Positions 57,442 to 64,000 of a DNA stretch of 64,000 bases are shown in pieces. Numbering within the stretch: the first letter of the stretch is position 1; the number at the start of each line of letters is the position of its first letter. Where the stretch lies: NCBI RefSeq assembly GCF_032164335.1, contig NZ_CP134152.1, forward strand, positions 558,001 to 622,000. The letters are read 5' to 3'. A model generated the notes under the pieces. It was given only the letters and a program-made list of their open reading frames with translations, did no database searches and was not told where the DNA came from. Made by a program: the position numbers and the translations under genes. Source of the DNA: Winslowiella toletana. GTDB lineage: Bacteria; Pseudomonadota; Gammaproteobacteria; Enterobacterales; Enterobacteriaceae.

Positions 57442-57451
57442 GGGCACTTCA

Positions 57452-57793
57452 ATGAAATCTACTGACTCAGAGAATGATTCATTTCTACAATGGGGACTGA
57501 ATTGTAATGTGACACCTTGCTTTGGTGCTCGTCTGGTACAGGAGGGAAACCGGCTGCACTATCTGGCTGATCGGGCCTGCATTACCGGTGAATTCAGTAA
57601 CGCAGAATCTTTGAAGTTGGATGAAGTATTCACACGTTTTATCAGCCAAATGGAATCGATGCTGACCACTGGTGAAATGAATCCTCGCCATGCCCATAGC
57701 GTCACCCTGTACCACAACGGCTTTACCTGCGAAGCCGATACCCTTGGCAGTTACGGCTACGTATACATCACCGTTTACCCCACTCATCGTTAA
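57452..57793 (+). CDS. yfjZ: CbeA/YfjZ-family antitoxin
   Basis: 113 aa from [20 protein letters not shown] at 57452 with GAGGGC upstream; the frame extends upstream into yfjY. Conserved core [42 protein letters not shown] and [18 protein letters not shown] match YeeU/YfjZ/YafW, which stabilise MreB/FtsZ filaments and counter CbtA-type toxin. Type IV antitoxin directly upstream of its toxin (20 bp). Confidence 0.92.
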   Translation: MKSTDSENDSFLQWGLNCNVTPCFGARLVQEGNRLHYLADRACITGEFSNAESLKLDEVFTRFISQMESMLTTGEMNPRHAHSVTLYHNGFTCEADTLGSYGYVYITVYPTHR

Positions 57794-57813
57794 CTACTTT
57801 CACAATAGCAAAT

Positions 57814-58155
57814 ATGAAAACTCTATCTGCAACAAATCCGCAGGCGGCGACGCTATATCTGTCGCCCGTGGCAGTCTGGCAAATGCTGCTTGCACGCCTG
57901 CTGGAACAACATTATGGCCTGACACTCAACGACACGCCGTTCAGTGATGAAACGGTAATTCAGAAACATATCGATGCTGGTATATCTTTGGCCGATGCCG
58001 TTAATTTTCTGGTGGAAAAGTACGGGCTGGTTCGTATTGATCGCAGGGGATTCGACTGGCAAGAACAGTCCCCATATCTGCGGGCAGTCGATATTCTGCG
58101 GGCGCGACAGGCAACTGGTTTATTGAAAAGAAATCGTATTAGCGCGGTACGATGA
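57814..58155 (+). CDS. cbtA: CbtA/YpjF-family cytoskeleton-binding toxin
   Basis: 113 aa. Matches YeeV/YkfI/Ypj[61 protein letters not shown] and the C-terminal [14 protein letters not shown]. These proteins inhibit FtsZ and MreB polymerisation. It is about 10 residues shorter at the C-terminus than typical 124-aa members. Confidence 0.93.
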   Translation: MKTLSATNPQAATLYLSPVAVWQMLLARLLEQHYGLTLNDTPFSDETVIQKHIDAGISLADAVNFLVEKYGLVRIDRRGFDWQEQSPYLRAVDILRARQATGLLKRNRISAVR

Positions 58156-58418
58156 ATATTGGGAATAGCCTTCCTGATTCACACTGCAGCTTTCCTTACT
58201 TATTTAATTTACTCATTCCAAAAAGCACCTGCCGATGCTGGTTGGTGCTTTTACTTATATGGACGAAATATCATGCAACTAGAAGCTGTAATTTTAACTG
58301 GGCACATTATCGCAAGTACAATCCGGGAATGCTGGGCCGTCGTTGTTGATGGTTTTGACGCATGCGGCGAACAAGCTTATGATCCAGCTTAATTTCTTTT
58401 CCTCATGAAGGGACGGGT

Positions 58419-59426
58419 ATGGGCAACAGAATGTGGATGATCCGCGGTGACGGCGGCAAGCTCTATGACGATTTTCGCGATAAGCAAATTGTAGGCATCG
58501 GTTGGTCTCAGCTGGCTCCATTAGTCAAACCCGGCCTATCCCGAGCCCAGTTACTCGCCTTATACCAGGAGGCAGACCCTTTAACAAAGCTGGGAACTGC
58601 GCGTTCTGGTGCATCGCAGGTCTGGCGTTTTGTGAACGAAATCCAAAAGGGTGATTGGGTTATTACCTATTCGCCAGCCAACCGTACTTATTTGCTAGGT
58701 AAAGTTACTTCAGACTTCCAGTATCATCCTGAATGGGTGGAAGAGGGGATGGGTATCACTCGGCAGGTTAAATGGAATACTCAAGAAATCGATCGCGATC
58801 GACTGTCTGTAGCTACCAAGAACACATTGGGTTCTACGCTGACGGTTTTCCAGCTTCCAGAATATGCGCTAGAAGAGCTTTTACAGGATAAGAAACCCAC
58901 TATAGATGTGATTACTCAGAATCCAATTGTGATGGATGAAGATGAGGTCGTTTCTGATCCGCTGCGCGATGTGGAGTCGTTGGCGCGTGAAGGTATTAAA
59001 GATCGAGTTAATGGGCTCGATCCGAAGGAGATGGAGTATCTGGTTGCAGGAGTTTTACGCAGCATGGGATATAAAACACAGGTGTCTCCTGTGGGTCCAG
59101 ATCGTGGGAAGGATATCATCGCATCACCTGATGGCTTTGGATTTGAGAATCCACGTATCGTCGTTGAGGTAAAACATCGCAGGGAGCAAATGGGGAGTCA
59201 GCAGATTCGCAGCTTTATCGGCGGTCGCCATAAAGACGATCGCGGGCTTTATGTCAGTACGGGGGGCTTTACGAAAGATGCTCGCTATGAAGCCGACCGT
59301 TCGACGATACCTCTGACGCTCTGGACGCTTGATGATCTCGTCCGTGCGCTTATTGAGAACTATGAGCAAGTCGATATCGAGACCAAACTTTTGGTGCCTC
59401 TGAAGAAAACTTTCCTTCCTGCCTGA
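58419..59426 (+). CDS. Mrr-like restriction endonuclease
   Basis: 335 aa. N-terminal ~150 residues (MWMIRGDGGKLYDDFRDKQI and GDWVITYSPANRTYLLGKVT) look like a PUA/EVE-type modified-base reader. The C-terminal nuclease domain begins LDPKEMEYLVAGVLRSMGYK, with PD-(D/E)xK residues in GPDRGKDIIASPD (Asp) and IVVEVKHRREQMGSQQIRSF (ExK), then the Mrr signature GGRHKDDRGLYVSTGGFT. A modification-dependent (type IV) restriction role is likely. ATG at 58419 with GAAGGGACG upstream. It is the last gene before attR and is preceded by a 260-bp region without a convincing gene. Confidence 0.87.
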   Translation: MGNRMWMIRGDGGKLYDDFRDKQIVGIGWSQLAPLVKPGLSRAQLLALYQEADPLTKLGTARSGASQVWRFVNEIQKGDWVITYSPANRTYLLGKVTSDFQYHPEWVEEGMGITRQVKWNTQEIDRDRLSVATKNTLGSTLTVFQLPEYALEELLQDKKPTIDVITQNPIVMDEDEVVSDPLRDVESLAREGIKDRVNGLDPKEMEYLVAGVLRSMGYKTQVSPVGPDRGKDIIASPDGFGFENPRIVVEVKHRREQMGSQQIRSFIGGRHKDDRGLYVSTGGFTKDARYEADRSTIPLTLWTLDDLVRALIENYEQVDIETKLLVPLKKTFLPA

Positions 59427-59439
59427 ATCTTGCTTTGAT

Positions 59440-59471
59440 AGCCATATCGGTGTTCTACTGGTATGGCTTTA
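59440..59471 (+). terminator. Terminator after the Mrr-like gene
   Basis: AGCCATATCGGT-GTTCT-ACTGGTATGGCT (12-bp stem with wobbles) followed by TTA. It is 14 bp past the stop codon. Confidence 0.6.
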
Positions 59472-59510
59472 TACCCACTTGCAATGTCTATTTTTTGTAC
59501 GGATTTTAAC

Positions 59511-59532
59511 TTGTGGGTACAAGTGCGGGTAT
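59511..59532 (+). repeat. Integrase arm-type sites, right end
   Basis: TGTGGGTACA (59511-59520) and TGCGGGTATA (59523-59532), 12 bp apart, mirror the left-end pair. TATACCCACTT (59469-59479) is a further inverted copy. They lie about 55 bp from attR. Confidence 0.65.
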
Positions 59533-59586
59533 AACTATTTATTCCTGTTTATAAACAATACTGATATCAGTCTATTAGGTGTGAAA

Positions 59587-59603
59587 TTCGAGTCCGGCCT
59601 TCG
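59587..59603 (+). repeat. attR core
   Basis: TTCGAGTCCGGCCTTCG, an exact 17-bp copy of the leuX 3' segment at 40152-40168. Beyond it the sequence diverges (CTACGG instead of GCACCA), so the reconstituted tRNA end is on the left. Confidence 0.88.
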
Positions 59604-59878
59604 CTACGGTTGGCAGTAGTAAATTAGTGTTCTAAATCAGATAGCCCTCTTGTCCCAAACGTCAAGGACGTATCTATCTACAACTTGAAAACTAATGATG
59701 TGCAGGGGATTCAGCTGCGCTCCCAGAGTGGGATACAGTTATCCTGATAACTTCAATTGCCTGGTATATTCCCGATGCAGTCGCTACTCCCCACAGGTTA
59801 TTCGCCATCAGCAAGCAATAAGATTCCATTTTTTTAAAACAGACGTTTAGTTCGTAGACTGCACTTTAAGTAGTCGTC
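59604..59878. other. Region right of attR without an intact gene
   Basis: 275 bp. Around 59659-59748 a frame reads NVKDVSIYNLKTNDVQGIQL and then RSQSGIQLS before a stop, protein-like but without a start; I suspect the decayed end of an exported or T6SS-related gene but cannot name it. The remainder shows no gene. Confidence 0.4.
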
Positions 59879-60376
59879 ATGATTGCATTTCATACGGAAT
59901 TCATGAGGGAATATGAAGTGGATACAGTAGAGGAACTTAACGGAACATATTTCTATGCCGGGCGCTCTAATCTTACCGCCTCTGAACTGTTTTTTATGAT
60001 TTTTTGTGAAAGCACGGCGGATCACTTCGGAATTGATGATGTGTTAGCCGTGGTGGCGCTTTACAGCGGTGTTAACAATCAGAAAACAAGAACTAAGCCT
60101 AAAGGGGCAAAAGAAGGTACTTCACGAGTTTCTCAAACAATGCGGAAGTTTTTTAAGAGTGCCAAATTTCCTTATGGGATAAAGCTGCCAACCTGGGTGG
60201 GTGGTTATACACCCTGGACAGCTAAACGACGGATGGTAGCGAAAATAAGTACCTTTGTAGGACGAACTATTCCACTTATAGGCGAGGTGATTTTACTTGC
60301 CGATGTATCTCAAATCACCTACTGCTCAGTACGCGATTATAATCGTATAGCGCGGGGTAACGATAAGCTATGGTAG
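59879..60376 (+). CDS. STM2901-family protein
   Basis: 165 aa from 59879; a second candidate start is the ATG at 59903 (MREYEVDTVEELNGTYFYAG) and neither has a strong ribosome site. The TVEELNGTYFYAGRSNLTA and ELFFMIF segments and the later AFVGRTIPLIGEVILL-type hydrophobic stretch match what I remember as the STM2901 family, found next to DUF1493 proteins in Salmonella and relatives. Its function is unknown. It overlaps the DUF1493 gene by 7 bases and lies upstream of hcp, suggesting a role linked to type VI secretion or contact-dependent competition. Confidence 0.6.
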   Translation: MIAFHTEFMREYEVDTVEELNGTYFYAGRSNLTASELFFMIFCESTADHFGIDDVLAVVALYSGVNNQKTRTKPKGAKEGTSRVSQTMRKFFKSAKFPYGIKLPTWVGGYTPWTAKRRMVAKISTFVGRTIPLIGEVILLADVSQITYCSVRDYNRIARGNDKLW

Positions 60377-60702
60377 ATGACATTGAAAAACGTATTTTCG
60401 CGTTGGCAAGGCGTTACAACGGTGTCTATTTATTCAATAACGAAAAGAAGCAACGGTTGTTAACGCCAGAGACCGATTTTGACACTGACATGCAGTTAGA
60501 TGTTAGTGAAGCCGAAGAGTTAATGGATGAATTTTTCAAAGAATTTCAGGTCGACCGAATGAATTTCAAGATTGAAACGTATTATCCTGATGAGTCTTTC
60601 TCATGGAATCCCTTCAAGAAATTCCCGCCTGTTCCCGTTCCAGATTTCACTATCGGTATGTTGATTGAGTCAGCAAAGGCCGGGAAATGGATGTACGACT
60701 AA
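60370..60702 (+). CDS. DUF1493 family protein
   Basis: 110 aa (MVDDIEKRIFALARRYNGVY...). Acidic, with a beta-rich core and the FSWNPFKKFPPVPVPDFT segment typical of DUF1493. The family is small, cytoplasmic and of unknown function, frequently paired with the preceding STM2901-type gene. The start overlaps the previous stop by 7 bases (coupled). Confidence 0.75.
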   Translation: MVDDIEKRIFALARRYNGVYLFNNEKKQRLLTPETDFDTDMQLDVSEAEELMDEFFKEFQVDRMNFKIETYYPDESFSWNPFKKFPPVPVPDFTIGMLIESAKAGKWMYD

Positions 60703-60724
60703 TTACAAGCAAGGAGCTTTAAAG

Positions 60725-61216
60725 ATGGCTGTACCTGTACACTTATTTTTGACTGATGATGGCGGCGCGGTGATCCGTGGTTCTTCCGATGTAACGGACA
60801 GAGAAGGAAGTATTGAACTACGAAGTTTGCACCATAGTTTAATGATTCCAACAGACCCTATGACCGGGAAAGTTACTGGCACACGTCAGCATTCTCCTTT
60901 CCAGTTTACTAAAGAGTTGGATAGCGCCTCGCCGTATCTTTTCAAGGCTGCAGCAACGGGGCAGGCGCTTAAATCTGCAGAGTTCCGCTTTTACCACATC
61001 AACGATGCAGGGCAAGAGGTGGAGTATTACCGGATCACGCTGGAACACGTGAAAGTGATTTCTGTTAGCCCGGTGATGCATGACACGCGGGGTTGTACGG
61101 GTACTGGTCACATGGAAGAGGTCGCAATGAACTACGAGAAGATCATCCATCTGTACAAAGACGGTAATTTGTTAGCGCATGATGCCTGGAACGAACGCCC
61201 TACAGCTACAGCCTGA
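60725..61216 (+). CDS. hcp: Type VI secretion tube protein Hcp
   Basis: The start MAVPVHLFLTDDGGAVIRGS at 60725 follows AAGGAG and gives 163 aa. Hcp1-type features: GSIELRSLHHSLMIP, TRQHSPFQFTKELDSASPYL, KAAATGQALKSAEFRFY and VEYYRITLEHVKV. Hcp hexamers form the tube expelled by a type VI secretion system. Only this gene of the system is in the window; with two small upstream genes it may be an orphan module supplying Hcp and cargo to a T6SS elsewhere. Confidence 0.93.
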   Translation: MAVPVHLFLTDDGGAVIRGSSDVTDREGSIELRSLHHSLMIPTDPMTGKVTGTRQHSPFQFTKELDSASPYLFKAAATGQALKSAEFRFYHINDAGQEVEYYRITLEHVKVISVSPVMHDTRGCTGTGHMEEVAMNYEKIIHLYKDGNLLAHDAWNERPTATA

Positions 61217-61219
61217 GGT

Positions 61220-61245
61220 AGGGGGCTTGCGAGCCCCCTCTTTAT
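61220..61245 (+). terminator. Terminator after hcp
   Basis: AGGGGGCT-TGCG-AGCCCCCT, 8-bp perfect stem, then CTTTATT. It lies 4 bp after the hcp stop. Confidence 0.85.
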
Positions 61246-61462
61246 TGGCTTTGGCAGCATTCGCCATAGACGACTTAGGTTCAATTATAAGTTGTGCCGC
61301 TTCGAGCCTGCATTCAGAGCTGCAATTATTTTGGAAACGTCAGGCTTAAAGGTCAACTTTTTATTCTGATGCGATAATATCACTTATGAGCAGTTAGCCC
61401 GATTAACTGTGTCGCTACGATATAAATAACACGTCTACACATAGCCAACAGTTAAGAACGAA

Positions 61463-62014
61463 TTATCTCTGCACCCACACACCTTTAATCGGTCTTGAAA
61501 AGTAAGCAAGTACAGCCACCATACAAATTTCAATCGATACCGACCAATAGATATGCCCCAGAATCTCACTGAATAGTTCAGCGGAGTTCAGGTTCCACAG
61601 CCAACCTACTGCGCCATCAGCGTAGACGGGATTTCTGAATCCCAGCAAAGGGATCAGGAATCCGTGCATAACGACAGTGATGATTAAGCCATAGAGCGCG
61701 CCCCAGAAAAGCCTGATTTTAGGGCAGTAAGCAGACCACGCGACATAGACAAAAGCGAAGATAAAGCTGAAAAGCCAGTGATATAAAGTAACAGCACCAG
61801 GAATGCTGACTCCTTGATAGACGTAATCAAGCGAGTGGGAATTGATACCTAACCATCCCAGCCATGCATCTATATGCGCCGCAGGAGGTGAAATCTCGCC
61901 CGGTACGCGTGGCGGCATGTTGACTTCAGATCCCCATTTGACCAGTGAACTGATAAAACCACCAACCAAAGTCGTCCATACTATGATCTGAAGATTGATC
62001 TTATTTTTCCACAT
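61463..62014 (-). CDS. YagU-like (DUF1440) inner-membrane protein
   Basis: 183 aa. Four hydrophobic segments: about 10-25, 82-100, 105-125 and 155-175. Shared blocks with E. coli YagU: GFISSLVKWGSEVNMPPR near residue 20, YHWLFSFIFAFVYV, PKIRLFWGALYGLI and EILGHIYWSVSIEI. YagU is linked to acid resistance in E. coli; that role is not tested here. It is on the minus strand, convergent with hcp. Somewhat shorter than YagU (204 aa). Confidence 0.85.
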   Translation of the reverse strand: MWKNKINLQIIVWTTLVGGFISSLVKWGSEVNMPPRVPGEISPPAAHIDAWLGWLGINSHSLDYVYQGVSIPGAVTLYHWLFSFIFAFVYVAWSAYCPKIRLFWGALYGLIITVVMHGFLIPLLGFRNPVYADGAVGWLWNLNSAELFSEILGHIYWSVSIEICMVAVLAYFSRPIKGVWVQR

Positions 62015-62939
62015 AATTCCATCCGAATAAGTTATATAACAAAAAGATAACTTTTGTGACTTAAAATTAACATCCCTACGAAATAGTCAACCAATCTTAT
62101 TACTATATCATTGAATCAGACAATACTATTAGCAGGTGAACAGTGTCGCAGAAGGAAATTCTATACTTTGTCCTGAAAATAAGTCTGCATACAGTGTTTA
62201 ATTTCTGGCAGAGCCAGAGCAGACTTACAATGACACACTAACCAATGCTAGCGTTTAAGTCTTAGAACTCATCTCATTGAATTTAAAGTTAAAAAACCGA
62301 AAATAAAATCCTGGAAAAATGCTCAATAGAATAATGACGGCTTTAGCCTCACGGAGAATAATGATATTCCGTTCGTTATAAAACGCCTCTACATCGGGAT
62401 CGCCTCATCTCGCTGATGAAGACATTGCTGACATCGCAGTGTGTTATCAGCGTGGAGCAGGGCAAGAAGAATCAGACTTTAAAAAATATTCCCGGCGCTG
62501 GCCGGAAACGCACCTCTGGAACTGGCCCCGCAGAAACTCTCTGAAAAGTACGGGCCTGTGGCTGTTGAAGCTAGTAAAAGTCATCAGAGATGAAACCGGA
62601 AAGCTGATGCCACAAAGATCACATTCTGCCGGAAATTCGTGATGTCCATAACAGTTCAGAGGAATAGTTAGCCTGCATATGAGCTGTATTATTTTTTAGC
62701 GACAGGGTTCTAATTCGCTATAAAAAGACCTGTAACAGCAGGAGCAGCCATAGAGGTTAATGGTCGAAATACCGCTTAATTGACGCATCATCAGAACGCA
62801 TTAACGCTCAAGTTTAATTTGAAGCTTGTCACGTTATGCTTTCTCGGTATATCTGCTAGATAGCTTTGTCGGTATCAGCGGTAGTGAAGTTATTTGATAC
62901 TCCTGTGAAGAACAATGAATAGCCCTACAGGAGAAAGAA
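62015..62939. other. Gene-poor region with possible gene remnants
   Basis: 925 bp with no convincing gene. At 62402-62450 the frame reads LADEDIADIAVCYQR-like sequence resembling the C-terminal motif of class I cytochrome c (DEDIxxIAAYY), and at 62514-62592 LELAPQKLSEKYGPVAVEAS, both without starts or full domains, so they look like decayed fragments. An ATG ORF of 67 codons at 62439 is not supported. The ribosome site AGGAGAAAG before the amidohydrolase starts at about 62930. Confidence 0.45.
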
Positions 62940-63878
62940 ATGAAATTTATTCCATCACCAAACTGGCTCCCTTTTGATCCTCACCCTTCACCGCCGAAAT
63001 ATGTACTTCCCACTGACGCGGTAGATGCGCATTGTCATGTATTCGGTCCCGGCGATGAATTTCCTTACGCGCCAGAGCGCAAATACACCCCCTGCGATGC
63101 CGGAAAAGAGGGGTTATTTGCACTGCGCGATAAATTGGGCTTCACACGTAATGTGATTGTTCAGGCAAGCTGCCATGGCGCAGATAATCGTGCACTGATC
63201 GACGCATTAAACACGTCTGCTGGCTATGCTCGTGGTGTTGCAACCGTCACAGCGGATATCAGCGATGAAGAACTGTTGCAGATGCACCATGCTGGCGTGC
63301 GGGCAGTCAGGTTTAATTTTCTGAAGCGGCTGGTGGATTTTACTTCACGTGAGACGCTCGAAAGTATTGCCTATCGCATTGCGCCGCTGGGCTGGCATGT
63401 CGTCGTCTACTTTGAAGCGTGCGATCTGTCTGATTTAGAAATTTTTTTCACTTCTCTCCCTTTGCCGGTGGTCATTGACCATATGGGCAGACCCGATGTG
63501 AGCCAGCCTGTTGAAGGCGAGCAGTTTCAGCGAATTGTAAGTCTGATGCGAAATAATCCGCATATCTGGATCAAAGTCAGTTGCCCGGAACGACTCAGTC
63601 AGCTGGGTTCATTGCCCGCTCCGGGCGAAAGTGTGCCTTACAGCGATGTTCTGCCTTTCTCACGCTATCTGGTTGGCCATTTTCCTGACCGCGTGTTGTG
63701 GGGAACAGACTGGCCACATCCAAACCTTCACGATCATATGCCAGATGATGGTGTTCTGGTCGATATCATCCCGTTTATCGCGCCAACCGCAGAGTTGCAG
63801 AAAAAACTCTTGGTTGATAATCCACTTCATTTGTACTGGCCGGAACTTCATCAAGACATCAATACCACAAAACCATAA
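62940..63878 (+). CDS. Amidohydrolase family protein (LigI-like lactonase)
   Basis: 312 aa, metal-dependent TIM-barrel hydrolase. The metal motif DAHCHVFGPGDEFPYAPERK, then FALRDKLGFTRNVIVQASCHGADN, VIDHMGRPDVSQP and LWGTDWPHPNLH closely follow 2-pyrone-4,6-dicarboxylate lactonase (LigI) as I remember it. Likely opens a lactone of an aromatic-acid or sugar-acid pathway; the exact substrate cannot be told. AGGAGAAAG precedes the ATG. It is followed after 60 bp by a transporter gene, consistent with a catabolic operon. Confidence 0.85.
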   Translation: MKFIPSPNWLPFDPHPSPPKYVLPTDAVDAHCHVFGPGDEFPYAPERKYTPCDAGKEGLFALRDKLGFTRNVIVQASCHGADNRALIDALNTSAGYARGVATVTADISDEELLQMHHAGVRAVRFNFLKRLVDFTSRETLESIAYRIAPLGWHVVVYFEACDLSDLEIFFTSLPLPVVIDHMGRPDVSQPVEGEQFQRIVSLMRNNPHIWIKVSCPERLSQLGSLPAPGESVPYSDVLPFSRYLVGHFPDRVLWGTDWPHPNLHDHMPDDGVLVDIIPFIAPTAELQKKLLVDNPLHLYWPELHQDINTTKP

Positions 63879-63938
63879 CGCGATGTCTGCCTGATTAAAA
63901 CGACGTTTTGTTGTCCTGTGCAAATTAACGAGGCGCAT

Positions 63939-64000
63939 ATGAACCGCTCGGAAAAGCCCTTTTATAAAACTCTCTATTTTGAAGTCTTTATTGGTGTGTT
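63939..64000 (+). CDS. Start of a probable dicarboxylate/anion transporter (truncated by window end)
   Basis: ATG at 63939 with ACGAGG upstream; 20 codons visible (MNRSEKPFYKTLYFEVFIGV). The pattern FYKTLYFEVFIGV recalls the N-terminus of DctA-family C4-dicarboxylate symporters (FKSLYFQVLxAI). Position after the amidohydrolase supports substrate uptake. Identity is tentative because only 20 residues are present. Confidence 0.5.
   Translation, partial: MNRSEKPFYKTLYFEVFIGV

Larger units (their letters stand above)
40152..59603. mobile_element. leuX genomic island (CP4-57/P4-like, defence cargo)
   Basis: About 19.45 kb bounded by direct repeats of TTCGAGTCCGGCCTTCG (40152-40168 and 59587-59603). 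It starts with a P4-type integrase just inside leuX and carries AlpA, YfjJ-, YfjP-, YfjQ-, YfjX-, YfjY- and YfjZ/CbtA-like genes, the core of E. coli CP4-57. Variable cargo is the type I RM/PrrC operon on the left and an Mrr-like endonuclease on the right. Base composition is visibly AT-rich between 50.4 and 52.7 kb. No structural, capsid or tail genes are present, so it is an integrative element or satellite remnant, not a full prophage. Excision competence is plausible because integrase, AlpA-type regulator and both ends are intact. Confidence 0.88.

Noticed and set aside
58159..58392. 77-codon ORF between cbtA and the Mrr-like gene
   Set aside because: Weak ribosome site, mixed composition, no family; left as unassigned spacer.
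40152..59603. Complete prophage
   Set aside because: No capsid, tail, terminase, lysis or holin genes were found; only integrase, AlpA and regulatory/defence cargo.
59879..61216. A full type VI secretion system locus
   Set aside because: Only hcp is present; no TssB/C, VgrG, ClpV, IcmF or DotU genes lie in the window.
62439..62642. 67-codon ORF in the region before the amidohydrolase
   Set aside because: No ribosome site, no recognisable domain, other frames show gene fragments instead.

Overview
This is a chromosomal stretch from a member of the Enterobacterales, most likely Erwiniaceae (Erwinia/Pantoea-like). The housekeeping proteins are near-identical in layout and length to their E. 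coli counterparts, but the order joins two blocks that are far apart in E. coli: infB-rbfA-truB-rpsO-pnp-nlpI-deaD-yhbW-ubiVU-ubiT-yhbS-yhbQ-yhbP-yhbO-yraR, then nrdG-nrdD-treC ... ridA-pyrIB-argI-rraB-miaE-yjgM-yjgN-valS-holC-pepA-lptFG-yjiN-yjgR. All identifications come from reading the sequence and remembered family knowledge; no database search was run.

Layout. 1-8.65 kb: translation and RNA-decay operon (IF2, RbfA, TruB, S15, PNPase, NlpI, DeaD), with the pnp RNase III leader hairpin and a tiny yrbN-like gene before deaD. 8.7-15.2 kb: the yhb cluster, including the oxygen-independent ubiquinone genes ubiV/ubiU/ubiT. 15.1-19.7 kb: anaerobic ribonucleotide reductase nrdDG behind NrdR-like and FNR-like sites, and treC without its usual partner treB. 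20.0-22.4 kb: a secreted GH20 hexosaminidase. 22.4-28.9 kb: ridA, pyrBI with attenuator and leader ORF, argI with two ARG boxes, rraB, miaE, yjgM, yjgN. 28.9-39.8 kb: valS-holC-pepA, lptFG, yjiN, yjgR and a DUF2501 periplasmic protein. Many of these genes end in hairpins sharing a CGTTTTCG/CGAAAACG core.

40.15-59.60 kb: a genomic island of about 19.5 kb integrated in the 3' end of tRNA-Leu(CAA) (leuX). It is bounded by a 17-bp direct repeat of the tRNA 3' end, with tandem TGYGGGTAYA-type integrase arm sites at both ends and a P4/CP4-57-type integrase. Cargo: (i) a tightly overlapped operon hsdR - 38-codon ORF - hsdS - prrC - hsdM, i.e. a type I restriction-modification system with an embedded PrrC-type anticodon nuclease, in a different order from the prototype prr locus; (ii) the decayed remnant of an HTH regulator upstream of it; (iii) an Inovirus-Gp2/YfjJ-like protein and AlpA; (iv) a CP4-57-like module: YfjP GTPase, a small-ORF/membrane/periplasmic cassette of unknown function, YfjQ (DUF932), an unknown Cys-rich protein, YfjX antirestriction protein, YfjY (RadC-like), and a YfjZ/CbtA-type toxin-antitoxin pair; (v) an Mrr-like restriction endonuclease next to attR.

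59.6-64 kb: right of the island lie an STM2901-family protein, a DUF1493 protein and an orphan Hcp (type VI secretion), a YagU-like membrane protein, about 0.9 kb without a clear gene, a LigI-like amidohydrolase and the first codons of a probable dicarboxylate transporter. The most interesting part is the translationally coupled restriction/anticodon-nuclease operon, including its undescribed 38-residue ORF.
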